This document shows positions 16,859-25,894 of a DNA stretch of 64,000 bases, piece after piece (within the stretch, counting starts at the first letter, position 1; every line of letters starts with the position of its first letter). The stretch lies in the NCBI RefSeq assembly GCF_027563315.1, contig NZ_JAMKBJ010000003.1:124001-188000 (forward strand). The letters run 5' to 3'. The position numbers and the translations under genes were made by a program. Origin of the DNA: Paenisporosarcina quisquiliarum. Lineage in GTDB: Bacteria > Bacillota > Bacilli > Bacillales_A > Planococcaceae. The notes below the pieces were generated by a model. That model had not been told where the DNA came from. It ran no database searches and worked only from the letters and a program-made list of their open reading frames with translations.

Positions 16859-18247
16859 TTATTTAAGAAGTGTCTTTACAAGTTTCACTTTGTTCTTATA
16901 GGGTGGAAAAACAATATTCACTGGAAATTTCGTGCTTTTTTTCAAAATTGATTTGGCATGTGTGAATGCTTCAAAACTATATTTTCCATGATATGCATTC
17001 AAACCGGATGAACCCACTCCACCAAATGGCAAATGAGCACTTCCTACATGCGTTACAGTATCATTGATGCACCCTCCTCCAAAAGGCAGTTCATCTAAAA
17101 AGTACTGAATGGCTCTTTCATTTTCCGAAAACAAGTAAGCAGCCAATGGCTTAGGATATTTTCTAATTTGGCTAATGGCACTTTCCAATCGATCGTACGT
17201 CATAATCGGTAAAATGGGGCCAAAAATCTCATCTTCCATGGAAGGGCTGTTCCACGAAACACCATCGAGAATTGTCGGTTCAATATATAGATCACTTTCA
17301 TCCATATTTCCACCCAGGGAAATGTGGGCTCCCTCATGTCTAATCAACTGTCTTAAACGATCGAATTGTCTTGCATTAATAATGCGTCCATAATCTGGAC
17401 TTTGTTGGACGTCATTTCCATAAAACTCTTTAATCGTTTTTTTCAATAGCTTAATGAATTGGTCTTTCACTTTGTGATGCACCATTAAATAATCCGGAGC
17501 AACACAGGTTTGTCCAGCATTAACGAATTTCCCCCACACTATACGCTTCGCAGCAACTTCTAAATTCGCAGTATGATCGACAATTGCCGGACTTTTCCCG
17601 CCAAGTTCCAATGTCACAGGAGTCAATCTTTCAGCCGCGGCTTTCATGACGATTTTCCCGACTTGAACACTTCCAGTAAAGAAAATTTTATCGAACGGTG
17701 CATGAATCAATATTGACGTCTCTTCACGTTCACCCTCCACCACTCGAATATATTCTGGTTGAAATGTTGATTCAATAATTTTTTTGATAATGGCAGCCGT
17801 ATTGACAGCCGATTCAGAAGGTTTGACAACCGCACAATTCCCACCAATAATCGCCCCAATAAGGGGTTCCATGACCAACTGGAAGGGATAATTGAATGGT
17901 CCGATAATTAAAGCAGTGCCATAGGGTTCGCGGATAATGAAGCTTTTTGCGGGTTGTAAATGGAGAGCCGTTTTAACAGCTTCCGGTTTCATCCATTCCT
18001 CTAAATGCTTCAACATGTATCCGATACTATCTAAAACAAATCCAACTTCTGTCGCATAAGCTTCAAACTCGCTTTTGTGTAAATCTTTATAAAGCGCTTG
18101 TACGATTTCTTGTTCGTGAAGTTGTATGGCTTGTTTTAACTTACTTAATTGTTGTTTGCGAAATGCTGCTGATTTAGTGGCACCTGTAAAGTAGAATTCA
18201 TGCTGTGCCTGAATCATATGGTCAACGTCTTGTGCTGTGAAATTCAT
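16859..18247 (-). CDS. Aldehyde dehydrogenase (YwdH-like)
   Basis: The 462-residue enzyme belongs to the class-3-like NAD(P)+ aldehyde dehydrogenases. General base E214 lies in TLELGGKSP and catalytic C248 in NAGQTCVAPDY; the oxyanion Asn is in GPFNYPFQ. The C-terminal end is hydrophobic and basic (KFPVNIVFPPYKNKVKLVKTLLK region), as in membrane-associated fatty-aldehyde dehydrogenases, but no true membrane segment is seen. It is close in type to B. subtilis YwdH. It appears monocistronic on the minus strand. Confidence 0.9.
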   Translation of the reverse strand: MNFTAQDVDHMIQAQHEFYFTGATKSAAFRKQQLSKLKQAIQLHEQEIVQALYKDLHKSEFEAYATEVGFVLDSIGYMLKHLEEWMKPEAVKTALHLQPAKSFIIREPYGTALIIGPFNYPFQLVMEPLIGAIIGGNCAVVKPSESAVNTAAIIKKIIESTFQPEYIRVVEGEREETSILIHAPFDKIFFTGSVQVGKIVMKAAAERLTPVTLELGGKSPAIVDHTANLEVAAKRIVWGKFVNAGQTCVAPDYLMVHHKVKDQFIKLLKKTIKEFYGNDVQQSPDYGRIINARQFDRLRQLIRHEGAHISLGGNMDESDLYIEPTILDGVSWNSPSMEDEIFGPILPIMTYDRLESAISQIRKYPKPLAAYLFSENERAIQYFLDELPFGGGCINDTVTHVGSAHLPFGGVGSSGLNAYHGKYSFEAFTHAKSILKKSTKFPVNIVFPPYKNKVKLVKTLLK

Positions 18248-18301
18248 TCTATCACTCCCGTCATCTATAACATTATTGTAACGAGTAGAATCTTGCTAAG
18301 C

Positions 18302-18332
18302 AAAAAAGACACCTTAAAAAAGGCGTCTTCAT
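18302..18332 (-). terminator. Terminator of the Gfo/Idh gene
   Basis: Stem AAGACACCTT/AAGGCGTCTT with a loop of A residues; T6 follows on the minus strand. Confidence 0.85.
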
Positions 18333-18355
18333 TTGAATTTCATTTATTATGCCAA

Positions 18356-19294
18356 TCAACTCAATAATTCATCAATCCAACGCTGTACAATCAAACCTTC
18401 TTCGAATGATACAAGTGAAGCTTCTTTTCCCAATCGCGCATCATGACAGGCGTCCCACAACGTTTTTGGAGTGAAATTCGTCTCGATTTTCATTTCAGGT
18501 TCATCCTTTTTACTTTCCCATAACTCTGACCAATTTTTTATTGTTATTACTTTTTCTGATCCGAACACTTTAAATTCCAAGCGTTCTTCATGTCCCGCTC
18601 CACTCAACCCATTGAGCAGAATTGGTATACCGTTGTCCGTTTTGCCAATTGCAAATGAACCTGTCTCGGACAAATTTTCATCTTCGGGAAAATGTGTCTG
18701 ATGAGCTGAAAACGAAAAATTTCCAAAAAGTCGATACATGATTTGCAGATAATGTGGAAATACTTCTCTTATAAATCCACCTTGCGCACGAGAACCAATC
18801 CATGGATTTTGCTGCCATTTTCTTGGCCAATGCGGGAAATATGTATGAAGTTCAACACGAAGTATTTCTCCTAGAGAATGGTCCGCAACTTCATTCATTA
18901 AGGTTTGAATTGCCGGACTGTACATTAGAGGAAAATGCATCGCCGTTAAAACATTAGCTTGTTTAGCACTTTCAACCATTAATTTCCCACTTTCAACATC
19001 GTGAGCAAGTGGCTTTTCAGATAAAATCAAGCAACCTATTTCAGCTGCTTGTAAAGCAAGTGAGGCATGGCTATTAGGAGGTGTTCCAATATACACCCAG
19101 TGTGGTTTCGTCTCAAATAATTCTTCAATGGAATTTGCTATTGGCAACTGGTACCTTTCTTGCATTTCTTGTAATCGTTGTGTATTCTCATCGAACGCAC
19201 TGACAATTTTGCAATTAGGATTCGCTAATAGTTGATTAATAATACGTTCTCCGACAATTCCGGTGCCTATAATCGCAAATGTTGTTTGGTTCAT
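18356..19294 (-). CDS. Gfo/Idh/MocA-family oxidoreductase
   Basis: The protein (312 residues from the chosen start) has the family's N-terminal Rossmann motif GTGIVGE, the GTPPNSHA segment and the EKP signature (SEKPLAHD) that positions a catalytic lysine. The C-terminal domain carries the WIGSRAQGGFIREVFPHYLQ substrate-site segment. These enzymes oxidise or reduce sugars or related carbonyls with NAD(P); the substrate here is unknown. The ATG at 19294 is preferred because AAGGAG stands 8 bases upstream; an in-frame GTG lies three codons earlier inside the spacing. Confidence 0.85.
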   Translation of the reverse strand: MNQTTFAIIGTGIVGERIINQLLANPNCKIVSAFDENTQRLQEMQERYQLPIANSIEELFETKPHWVYIGTPPNSHASLALQAAEIGCLILSEKPLAHDVESGKLMVESAKQANVLTAMHFPLMYSPAIQTLMNEVADHSLGEILRVELHTYFPHWPRKWQQNPWIGSRAQGGFIREVFPHYLQIMYRLFGNFSFSAHQTHFPEDENLSETGSFAIGKTDNGIPILLNGLSGAGHEERLEFKVFGSEKVITIKNWSELWESKKDEPEMKIETNFTPKTLWDACHDARLGKEASLVSFEEGLIVQRWIDELLS

Positions 19295-19360
19295 ATCGCA
19301 CACTCCTTCTTATAGTTTTGCATCATATTAAGGTCTTAAGAAGTATTTATCAAAAAAGTT

Positions 19361-19387
19361 GTTTAGATGTGTAACTTTTTAGGGTAA
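19361..19387 (+). promoter_or_regulatory. Candidate SigB (general stress) promoter
   Basis: GTTTAG (19361-19366) is followed by a 15-base spacer and GGGTAA (19382-19387), close to the SigB consensus GTTTAA-N12-15-GGGTAT. No good SigA -10 is present at this position. It lies 43 bases before a short ORF with a strong ribosome site. Confidence 0.55.
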
Positions 19388-19429
19388 AGAACAACTAAAT
19401 CATTTAAGACAATAAAAGGAGGAAATAAC

Positions 19430-19573
19430 ATGTTAAAAACAGAAACTTGGTGGGAACCTATCTTCTCGGGAAACTTAAGCTTAGGAATCAATAAGGAACG
19501 TTTAGCTGAACTAGAGGAAGAATCCTTCATCTATTTCAACGATAAAGAAGAAATTGAAACTCCGGAGCAATAA
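19430..19573 (+). CDS. Small acidic protein of 47 residues, unknown function
   Basis: A complete small ORF starts with ATG preceded by AAAGGAGG at a spacing of 7 bases. The product begins MLKTETWWEP, has a GNLSLGINKERL middle and a Glu-rich end (EELEEESFIYFNDKEEIE region), with no signal peptide or membrane segment. A SigB-like promoter lies upstream and a clear terminator downstream, so the transcript unit is self-contained. I recognise no family. The ribosome site, promoter and terminator together make translation likely. Confidence 0.72.
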   Translation: MLKTETWWEPIFSGNLSLGINKERLAELEEESFIYFNDKEEIETPEQ

Positions 19574-19605
19574 ATTTGCAGAAAATAATCCGAATCCAAC
19601 CTACA

Positions 19606-19651
19606 TAAGACCGCTTCCCTTTAAAGATTATGGAGAAGCTGTCTTTTTTTG
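19606..19651 (+). terminator. Terminator of the 47-aa protein gene
   Basis: AAGACCGCTTCC pairs with GGAGAAGCTGTCTT (a few mismatches) and is followed by T8. The convergent MFS gene ends inside this hairpin at 19628. Confidence 0.8.
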
Positions 19652-20899
19652 TTCGAACAAATAAAACATCCAGTAGTAAACAATAGCACTTATTATGGCT
19701 AATATCGCAATGATCATAAATGTCCAAAAGAATCCGAACCAAACAGTTAATGGAATGGATAATGGTGCGATCATTCGGCCAACTGTGTAGCGTAAACTTG
19801 CCGCCGCAAAATATTGACCACGCATATCTTCAGGCGCCAGTTTGGAAATAAAACTTTGCTGTAAACCTACAATCATTAACTCACCAAATGTAAAAATAGC
19901 CATTGCTATTAGGAAGACCCAAAACAAGTCAAATAGCGAAAAAACAACCATGGCAATAGCATACAAAATCGAAGAAATGAAGAAAATATTTTTTTCTTTA
20001 AATGAAACGACAAATCGTGTAACTGCAACAGTCAACAATGCCACAAGCAATCCATTCTCAGAGATGAGTGCACTAAAAGCTAGCTCACCAGTAAGCTTTA
20101 CATCTGATCCGAACCAATTCCCTAAAGATTGTTGTCCAATAACTTCTTTGACATACACCGGCAGCAATAAATCCAGTTGCATAAACGTTTGTGCACTCAG
20201 AATTCCTGCAATGATGAAAAGAAGGAACAATTTGTCATTTAAAATGACACCATAATCTTTCACTTGAGTTTGTATAGCATGCATAAAGCCCCTTGGTGCA
20301 CCTTTTCCTTCAATAGATGTACGAACTGGGTTTGTCTCTTCCGTATACTTAATCAAAATCCACGCCAGCAATATACATACCAGCCCAGCTGTAACCATTA
20401 ATCCGAACCTGTAGCTGAAGAAGAAAATTCCTCCAAGGATTGGTCCAATCACAACTGCAATGTTTATGGACGTATAAAAAACGGCAAAAACATCACTGCG
20501 GTGTTCTTCAGGTACGACATCGGCTACCATTGCCTGACTTGCTGGCCAATATAAAGAACCAAATATACTGGCGATTGTAAATGCGATAAACCCTAAACTA
20601 GGCGAATCTAAAATAGGTGAATTCGCAAGTGCAAACAGGAAAAATGATCCCCCCTGACCAAATGAGGACAATACCATCATCGTGCGTCGACCAAATTGAT
20701 CTGCACAGTATCCGCCTACTAAATTGGCTCCTACTGAAAATACTTGCGACAGAATCAGCAATAAACCGGCAGTAGTTTTCCCAAACTCCTCGGCAAAATA
20801 GATCGCTAGAAACGGGAAAAACATCCAAAACGTAATGTTCATAAACGCTTCCCCGATTAACCTCGCTTTCAAACTTCGATCCCAATCTCTAATTTTCAT
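19628..20899 (-). CDS. MFS transporter, multidrug-type
   Basis: The 423-residue protein has twelve predicted hydrophobic segments. The cytoplasmic loop between TM2 and TM3 carries the MFS motif A in a form DQFGRRTMM. A charged central loop (about 195-225) separates the two halves, and a second extracellular insertion (QQSLGNWFGSDVK) follows TM7. This is the drug:H+ antiporter type; substrate is unknown. The 3' end overlaps the terminator of the opposing small gene. The next gene upstream on the same strand, an AlkA-like glycosylase, ends 31 bases before the start, so the two may be cotranscribed. Confidence 0.85.
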   Translation of the reverse strand: MKIRDWDRSLKARLIGEAFMNITFWMFFPFLAIYFAEEFGKTTAGLLLILSQVFSVGANLVGGYCADQFGRRTMMVLSSFGQGGSFFLFALANSPILDSPSLGFIAFTIASIFGSLYWPASQAMVADVVPEEHRSDVFAVFYTSINIAVVIGPILGGIFFFSYRFGLMVTAGLVCILLAWILIKYTEETNPVRTSIEGKGAPRGFMHAIQTQVKDYGVILNDKLFLLFIIAGILSAQTFMQLDLLLPVYVKEVIGQQSLGNWFGSDVKLTGELAFSALISENGLLVALLTVAVTRFVVSFKEKNIFFISSILYAIAMVVFSLFDLFWVFLIAMAIFTFGELMIVGLQQSFISKLAPEDMRGQYFAAASLRYTVGRMIAPLSIPLTVWFGFFWTFMIIAILAIISAIVYYWMFYLFEQKKTASP

Positions 20900-20930
20900 G
20901 TTGTCTACTCCCTAAGATCATTGTTTAATC

Positions 20931-21839
20931 TTAAATTATTGTATCATTGGGAGCATTAAATGAAACATACCTATTTCGGAAAGAGTCCTGCTCAATGCTT
21001 CTCCACAAATAAAGTGATGCGTAGCTTAAATATGGAGACCATTCTGGGAAATGGGAAGAAATTTCAGCCGCCTTCGGTTTATCTGCGACTCCCCATAGTT
21101 TTTTCAACGCGTTCTGCAATCCAATATCAGCTAGTGGGAATAAATTGGGCCTGCCCAATCCGAAAAGCAAAAAACTTCCCGCTGTCCATGGACCAATGCC
21201 GCGGTAGTTTACCAGCGTTTCAATAATTTTTTCATCATCCAGCAATGCAAGTGATTCAAGATTCAATTCTCCGCTTGCTATGGCGTTGGAAACACCGATT
21301 ACATACTCAGCTTTTCTCGTACTGAATTGTAATTCGCGCAAGTCTTCCACTTGAAGTTTACCCACTAGTGCTGGTTCTGGATATATCCATACCCCTTCGA
21401 CTTGCTCGCCAAATGTATGAACGAAACGGGTCGTTAATGTATGTGCAAAAGATAGATTCAATTGTTGGTGGATAATGCTCTTCATTAACGTTGCATACAA
21501 AGAAAATTCCCGAATAATAGGTGTTCCACGGTGCTCTTCAAATATGGAAGAAAGATTAGTAGTAGCAAAGTGTTCATGAACCGGCTCCAGTGAACGATCA
21601 AAATGAAATATTTCTTTAATTTTCCGGATTTTTTTTTCGTCTTTCGGACCAACTATATTAAAAATAGGCTCATCTGTCGTACCGATAGCTTCGACTTTAT
21701 AAATTTTGCGGTCCTCAGTCGGTACCATTACGTAACGCTCATCATTGTTCAATGATATTAATGGATCCATTGATAATCGCTCGAGTACGCGCTCGAAATC
21801 ATATGGGAAATCTAAACGAATAGTTATAGTTTCTATCAT
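20931..21839 (-). CDS. AlkA-like DNA-3-methyladenine glycosylase (YfjP type)
   Basis: The 302-residue protein excises alkylated bases in base-excision repair. The C-terminal half is an HhH-GPD domain: helix-hairpin-helix VNYRGIGPWTA followed by catalytic D238 in FPLADIG. SIIHQQLNLSFA (121-132) is the conserved helix of AlkA enzymes. The N-terminal about 90 residues form the AlkA-N-like domain. No C-terminal iron-sulfur cysteines are present, which excludes the MutY/Nth type. It is divergent from the lipoprotein nuclease gene that starts at 21908. Confidence 0.88.
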   Translation of the reverse strand: MIETITIRLDFPYDFERVLERLSMDPLISLNNDERYVMVPTEDRKIYKVEAIGTTDEPIFNIVGPKDEKKIRKIKEIFHFDRSLEPVHEHFATTNLSSIFEEHRGTPIIREFSLYATLMKSIIHQQLNLSFAHTLTTRFVHTFGEQVEGVWIYPEPALVGKLQVEDLRELQFSTRKAEYVIGVSNAIASGELNLESLALLDDEKIIETLVNYRGIGPWTAGSFLLFGLGRPNLFPLADIGLQNALKKLWGVADKPKAAEISSHFPEWSPYLSYASLYLWRSIEQDSFRNRYVSFNAPNDTII

Positions 21840-21907
21840 GGTCGTTTCCTTCCTGTTCAGTTATATTTAATAAATACATATTGGCATTAAGAATCGAGGA
21901 TATACAA

Positions 21908-22633
21908 ATGAAAATATGGATATGGCTCTTCCTAGCTCTAGTAGTCTTGACGGGCTGTGAAGAGACTTCAAATACTACTCTATCATCAACTAGCTCGGAC
22001 GGAATGATTCCTGTGGAATTGATTAATGTCATTGATGGAGACACCATTAAAGTAAAGTATAACGGAAAGACGGAAACTGTCAGGTATTTATTGATTGATA
22101 CACCTGAGGTACAGCACCAAACGCTCGGAAATCAACCTTATGGAGATGAGGCGAGTGACCGCAACAGCCAGTTGCTATCAAACTCTGCTATTTCCCTGGA
22201 GTTTGATGATGGAGACCGCTACGATGACTATAACCGGTTATTAGCTTATGTCTATGCAGACGGAAAATCCGTCCAAGAAACGTTATTAAATGAAGGATTG
22301 GCTCGAGTTGCTTATGTATTCCCACCAAATGACAGGCATGTAGAAGCTTTTGAAAATGCGGAAAGAAAGGCTCGGAACGATGGTTTAGGAGTCTGGCAGC
22401 ATGAAAACTATGTAACAAATAGAGGATTCGATGAAACAAAAGTAGAAATGGATGTAACGGGTTTAACAAAAGAAAACTCCAATGACTGCTTAATAAAAGG
22501 CAACATAAACCGGGAAAACAAGAAAATTTATCACGTGCCTCAAGGGAAATATTATGAGCAGACAAAAGCGGAAAAATGGTTTTGTACAGAGCAACAAGCG
22601 ATGAAGGCAGGATTCAAAAAATCTGGAGAATAA
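21908..22633 (+). CDS. Lipoprotein thermonuclease (staphylococcal-nuclease fold) with C-terminal sunset-type domain
   Basis: The start ATG at 21908 follows GAGG by 7 bases; upstream codons in frame lack a ribosome site. The product (241 residues) opens with a lipoprotein signal, lipobox LTGC at C17. The nuclease domain covers about 38-155 with VIDGDTIKV and catalytic residues equivalent to Arg35/Glu43/Arg87 of Staphylococcus nuclease: R60, E67 and R110. The tail (about 190-240) reads CLIKGNI, KIYHVPQGKYY and WFCTEQQAMKAGF, which I recognise as the small domain often attached to secreted nucleases. It likely degrades extracellular DNA/RNA at the cell surface. Similar to B. subtilis YncB. Confidence 0.88.
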   Translation: MKIWIWLFLALVVLTGCEETSNTTLSSTSSDGMIPVELINVIDGDTIKVKYNGKTETVRYLLIDTPEVQHQTLGNQPYGDEASDRNSQLLSNSAISLEFDDGDRYDDYNRLLAYVYADGKSVQETLLNEGLARVAYVFPPNDRHVEAFENAERKARNDGLGVWQHENYVTNRGFDETKVEMDVTGLTKENSNDCLIKGNINRENKKIYHVPQGKYYEQTKAEKWFCTEQQAMKAGFKKSGE

Positions 22634-22649
22634 TAAAGGAGAAATGAAT

Positions 22650-23174
22650 ATGCAAGTATTAGTGTTAAGATTTGACTACAAACTTTCAACTAAATTGGAA
22701 CATGACAGTAAAGACTTACATTTGGCTTCAAGTCGCGGCAATGAAACTCCGCTCCCACCACATCTCAGCCTATTTTCTTTTGAGCAAATTAATCCAGTCA
22801 CTTTAAGTGAACAAGTTAAAAGCTGGGTTGAACAACAAAAGACTTTGGACATTTCGTTTTCATCATTAGGCTTCTTTAAACAAAATGGAACTTTTTTTGC
22901 GGCACCTGTTGTGACTAAAGAATTGGTAACGTTCCATCGGGAATTGTATTCTTTAATATCACATTTACATACGAATGAAATATCCCCCTACCTTCCTGGT
23001 AAATGGGTTCCTCACTCCACTTTGATTAATAGAGTTCCTCTTACAACTTGGGGTCCTCTTTTCCAAAGAGCCAGTCTGGCCTTTGAACCTCAAACGGGCA
23101 AAGCTGTTGCGGTGGAATGCTGGTCAATTGTAAATGGACGCGCACAAACGGAGTGGACCTATTTCTTAAAGTAA
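22650..23174 (+). CDS. 2H phosphoesterase (2'-5' RNA ligase superfamily)
   Basis: Two histidine motifs characteristic of the LigT/2H fold are visible: PPHLSLF near residue 35 and VPHSTLI near residue 115. The protein is 174 residues from the ATG at 22650, chosen because AAAGGAG lies 8 bases upstream; the earlier ATG at 22644 is too close to it. Members hydrolyse cyclic phosphodiesters of nucleotides or RNA ends. It follows the nuclease gene by 16 bases, suggesting one transcript. A second 2H protein (YjcG) is encoded at 36957. Confidence 0.8.
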   Translation: MQVLVLRFDYKLSTKLEHDSKDLHLASSRGNETPLPPHLSLFSFEQINPVTLSEQVKSWVEQQKTLDISFSSLGFFKQNGTFFAAPVVTKELVTFHRELYSLISHLHTNEISPYLPGKWVPHSTLINRVPLTTWGPLFQRASLAFEPQTGKAVAVECWSIVNGRAQTEWTYFLK

Positions 23175-23202
23175 AATATTCGCATATTTCTTTGCTAGGT
23201 CA

Positions 23203-23230
23203 TTGACTATTATATTGTGAACGATATAAT
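23203..23230 (+). promoter_or_regulatory. SigA promoter of tRNA-Val
   Basis: TTGACT (23203-23208), a 16-base spacer and a perfect TATAAT (23225-23230) lie 21 bases before the mature tRNA. Confidence 0.8.
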
Positions 23231-23251
23231 AGAATTTGTCCTAGTAAAAAC

Positions 23252-23324
23252 GATCTTGTAGCTCAGCTGGGAGAGCGCCACCTTGACAGGGTGGAGGTCG
23301 CTGGTTCGAGCCCAGTCGGGATCA
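23252..23324 (+). tRNA. tRNA-Val (anticodon GAC)
   Basis: A 73-base cloverleaf folds without gaps: 7-bp acceptor stem (GATCTTG with CGGGATC), 4-bp D stem (GCTC/GAGC), anticodon stem CCACC/GGTGG with loop TTGACAG giving anticodon GAC, and a T arm with TTCGAGC loop. CCA is not encoded. It reads valine codons GUC/GUU. A SigA promoter precedes it and a strong terminator follows. A degenerate copy of its 3' half lies at 25895-25939. Confidence 0.95.
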
Positions 23325-23328
23325 TAAT

Positions 23329-23377
23329 AGAAAGAGCCTTTAAACGTTGATACATCAATGTTTGAAGGCTCTTTCTA
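23329..23377 (+). terminator. Terminator after tRNA-Val
   Basis: A very long hairpin: AGAAAGAGCCTT pairs with AAGGCTCTTTCT, and an inner AAACGTTGAT pairs with ATCAATGTTT. The tail is TATAT rather than a pure T run. The DUF1643 gene converges from the other side. Confidence 0.85.
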
Positions 23378-23473
23378 TATGTATTCTTTTTAACCGATTA
23401 CTTTATTTTTTCTTTTCTAAATTTACCATTATTTAATAATTGTTAGATAAAGAAAGCCACAATGTGTTAGTAG

Positions 23474-24106
23474 TTATTTAAATAACATTTCAAAATCAAA
23501 ATTCTCTATCCGGACAATAGGTGCTTCAATATATCTTTTGATATTCGTTTGTGGTCTGGGATGTGGCGCATAGTACAAATTGAGATGTTTATACTTTTTA
23601 TCATTAGACTTCAATACTTCATAGGCGTATAATTTTTCTTTCTCTGTGTCGAATATTTGTTTAATAGAAGGCTGCATTTTCAATTGATCTAGGATACCCA
23701 GTTGTCCTTTTACTCCCCATCCTAAAAGTACATAATCGGAGCGTTTCATTGTATTTGAAATAAATTCCCAATTTACTTGATTATATTGAAAATGAGTACC
23801 TTTTATATTCTTACTGTTCCCATCAATCAGACTAGAAACATTAACTACATTTAATGCGTTACAGCCTTTTTTCTTAGCAACATTTATTAGTTGGTCAACA
23901 GTTGGATCAGAATCATTATGAGCCGCTTTACTCGGATTCATCATAAATGCTGTCAAAACACTTCCAGCTTCTGCCCATCTCTTCTCTAAAAAAGAACGAT
24001 TTTGTTTATCTGGATCAAAGATAGCAATTCCGTTAATTCCTTTATGTTCCCCTCGATAAATCATTAACTTATTAGCATCAGCAATGTCAACTATCCACAC
24101 AAACAT
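23474..24106 (-). CDS. DUF1643 domain protein
   Basis: The 210-residue protein has the DUF1643 hallmark FMMNPSKAAHNDSDPTVDQL near residue 55, followed by the CNALNVVNVSSL and VLLGWGVKG segments. Function of the family is unknown to me; it is often scattered on accessory DNA. The start codon choice is uncertain because the upstream ribosome site (AGGTGGAATG) sits close to the ATG. The gene is more A/T-rich in codon use than its neighbours, judged by eye. It is the first gene of the tRNA-Val-flanked segment and may have arrived horizontally. Confidence 0.7.
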   Translation of the reverse strand: MFVWIVDIADANKLMIYRGEHKGINGIAIFDPDKQNRSFLEKRWAEAGSVLTAFMMNPSKAAHNDSDPTVDQLINVAKKKGCNALNVVNVSSLIDGNSKNIKGTHFQYNQVNWEFISNTMKRSDYVLLGWGVKGQLGILDQLKMQPSIKQIFDTEKEKLYAYEVLKSNDKKYKHLNLYYAPHPRPQTNIKRYIEAPIVRIENFDFEMLFK

Positions 24107-24174
24107 TCCACCTTTTTATTTTTACAGTTTCACACGCACTTGCACTTGTAAATCCCTTTAGAATTCCTGCCAAC

Positions 24175-25152
24175 TCATTTTTGCAAATCTTCTTTCAAGC
24201 CTCCGTCATCCAAGATTTCTAATTTTTCCACTGCATCTTTAATCTTTGCAATCCCCTTAACGGTAGCGGTCATTTGTTCGCCGCCGTCTTTTTTATAATG
24301 AACGACGACCGAGGTGCTATAGCTTGTTGGTTCATTTTCATCTTGATGTACTTCAACTTCCCCAACGCTTAATTCATATCCATTTTCAGCGGCAATGGCT
24401 GGATAGACAAACCCGAATAAGGTAATAAAATTTTCCAATCCATCCTTTGAAAAGGTACTATATTTTTTATTTAAATACTCCACAAGTGGTTTATTATCCA
24501 TTGGATTTTCGGAACCGGACCACAACTTATTCAGCTTATGATCGGTCTTGTCAAACTGCCCCTGCAGAATTCCCAAAGCGAGTGCCCCATTATCGCGACC
24601 CACGTTAGAAATTTTGATCATCTCTTGATAAAATCCACTATCACTTAAGCTCTTGATTCCACTGATTTTACCATTCTCAGACATTGTGATGAATCCGGTC
24701 AGTGTTGCGACGTTCTTCTCTCCGCCTTTTTCAAATGTTACATCTACTTGATAGTCATAGTTCCGCTTAAAAGCTTCTTGTTGATGAATCTGAATTTGAT
24801 CGGTCTTGAATGAGTATCCGATTTCATGTGCTAGATAATGATATGTGTATACATGATTTTTTAAAATTAACTCTTGAATTTCCTCTTCTTCTACATAAGG
24901 GCTAAAGGTTTCATTCATGTAATCTGTATACTGCTCTATTCCAGTCTTTTCAGAATCAGTCGTCTCTTCGAACATGTCATTTCGTACTTGTATAGCTTTT
25001 TCATCCGGTCCATTAAATTCAATTTCTAAGTACTTTTTAATCGTTTCGATATTTGGATCTTCAACCGCTTCTACTTCAATCTTCTGCTCCGAACAGCCTG
25101 TCAGAAACAAAGTCAACAGAAGTAAAATGCCACCTGCCTTTTGAATGATCAT
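24175..25152 (-). CDS. Lipoprotein of unknown function
   Basis: Residues 1-20 form a lipoprotein signal with lipobox LTGC (Cys20), so the product is probably anchored to the outer face of the membrane. The mature part (about 305 residues) is acidic and seems to contain two related halves: each has an EYLNKKY/KKYLEIEF-like segment, a YSTSVVVHYKKDGGE/YDYQVDVTFEKGGEK strand pair, and a GI(K/A)..L.D.G end. I do not recognise a named family. AAGGAGGAATC precedes the ATG. It lies in the accessory segment downstream of tRNA-Val. Confidence 0.7.
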   Translation of the reverse strand: MIIQKAGGILLLLTLFLTGCSEQKIEVEAVEDPNIETIKKYLEIEFNGPDEKAIQVRNDMFEETTDSEKTGIEQYTDYMNETFSPYVEEEEIQELILKNHVYTYHYLAHEIGYSFKTDQIQIHQQEAFKRNYDYQVDVTFEKGGEKNVATLTGFITMSENGKISGIKSLSDSGFYQEMIKISNVGRDNGALALGILQGQFDKTDHKLNKLWSGSENPMDNKPLVEYLNKKYSTFSKDGLENFITLFGFVYPAIAAENGYELSVGEVEVHQDENEPTSYSTSVVVHYKKDGGEQMTATVKGIAKIKDAVEKLEILDDGGLKEDLQK

Positions 25153-25340
25153 GAAGATTCCTCCTTCGTAATAGGTACATCCATTACCTTAATTACGGCT
25201 ACAATCTGTGAATGGTTTCACTTTTTGGTATATTTACCTAATCCCTTCAACTTTGTCTTTGATGTATTCTTTTGCTCAATTGCAACATCAGTTTAAAGAT
25301 TTACAAAGCTCTATAAAGTACAATCTTTTACGGGTAAGTC

Positions 25341-25598
25341 TTAATCCCTTCCCATTTTTTCAAAACGTCTCCAACGATTACGTTGAAAAAAGGTTACGAT
25401 GAACAAGGCCCACAACTGGACAGTTAAGAAAAGAATCATCCACAAGAGCGAGTGATCCCAAAAAGCTAACCTCACAATAATCGTGTGAACCAGTACTATG
25501 ATAAAGCTAATCCCAGCTATCCCTCTGTTTCCCACTTCAGCCATAATAATTCCAAAAAAAATCACTAAAAAAATCGGCAGCCAGTACATTGGTTTCAC
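25341..25598 (-). CDS. Small membrane protein, 85 residues
   Basis: Three hydrophobic segments (about 5-20, 27-45 and 50-70) are followed by a basic cytoplasmic tail (QRNRWRRFEKMG). GAGGTG lies 8 bases before the ATG, which supports translation. I recognise no family. It is the third gene of the segment between tRNA-Val and the tRNA fragment. Confidence 0.6.
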   Translation of the reverse strand: MKPMYWLPIFLVIFFGIIMAEVGNRGIAGISFIIVLVHTIIVRLAFWDHSLLWMILFLTVQLWALFIVTFFQRNRWRRFEKMGRD

Positions 25599-25680
25599 CT
25601 CACTTTTTTGATAACATCATGAATTCATTTAACAATTTTATTCTTTCCTATCAACTGACACCAAAGTAAATTATATAATT

Positions 25681-25710
25681 ATCCAACATTATACCACGTT
25701 GGATATTTTT
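25681..25710. other. Hairpin in a long AT-rich gap
   Basis: ATCCAAC and GTTGGAT (25681-25704) form a 7-bp stem followed by T5, a possible weak terminator. The gap 25599-26187 (589 bp) is AT-rich and holds no credible ORF; its other contents are the tRNA fragment and the hairpins listed separately. Confidence 0.4.
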
Positions 25711-25894
25711 GGTATATCGTATTAATAACGATAATTTTCTTGTTATATTAAGTGAATAAAACTTTAAAACTATTATTGTCGGATAATTATCGCATTGCGT
25801 TATCACGTCTATCGTGCTATACTTCCTTAATAACGTTGGCACACCGTTTTACAATGATTTGACTTCCAATAATAACGATTGTTTTACTCCTTAA

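Noticed and set aside
25651-25842. 63-codon minus-strand frame in an AT-rich gap
   Set aside because: No ribosome site, no terminator and no protein-like composition.
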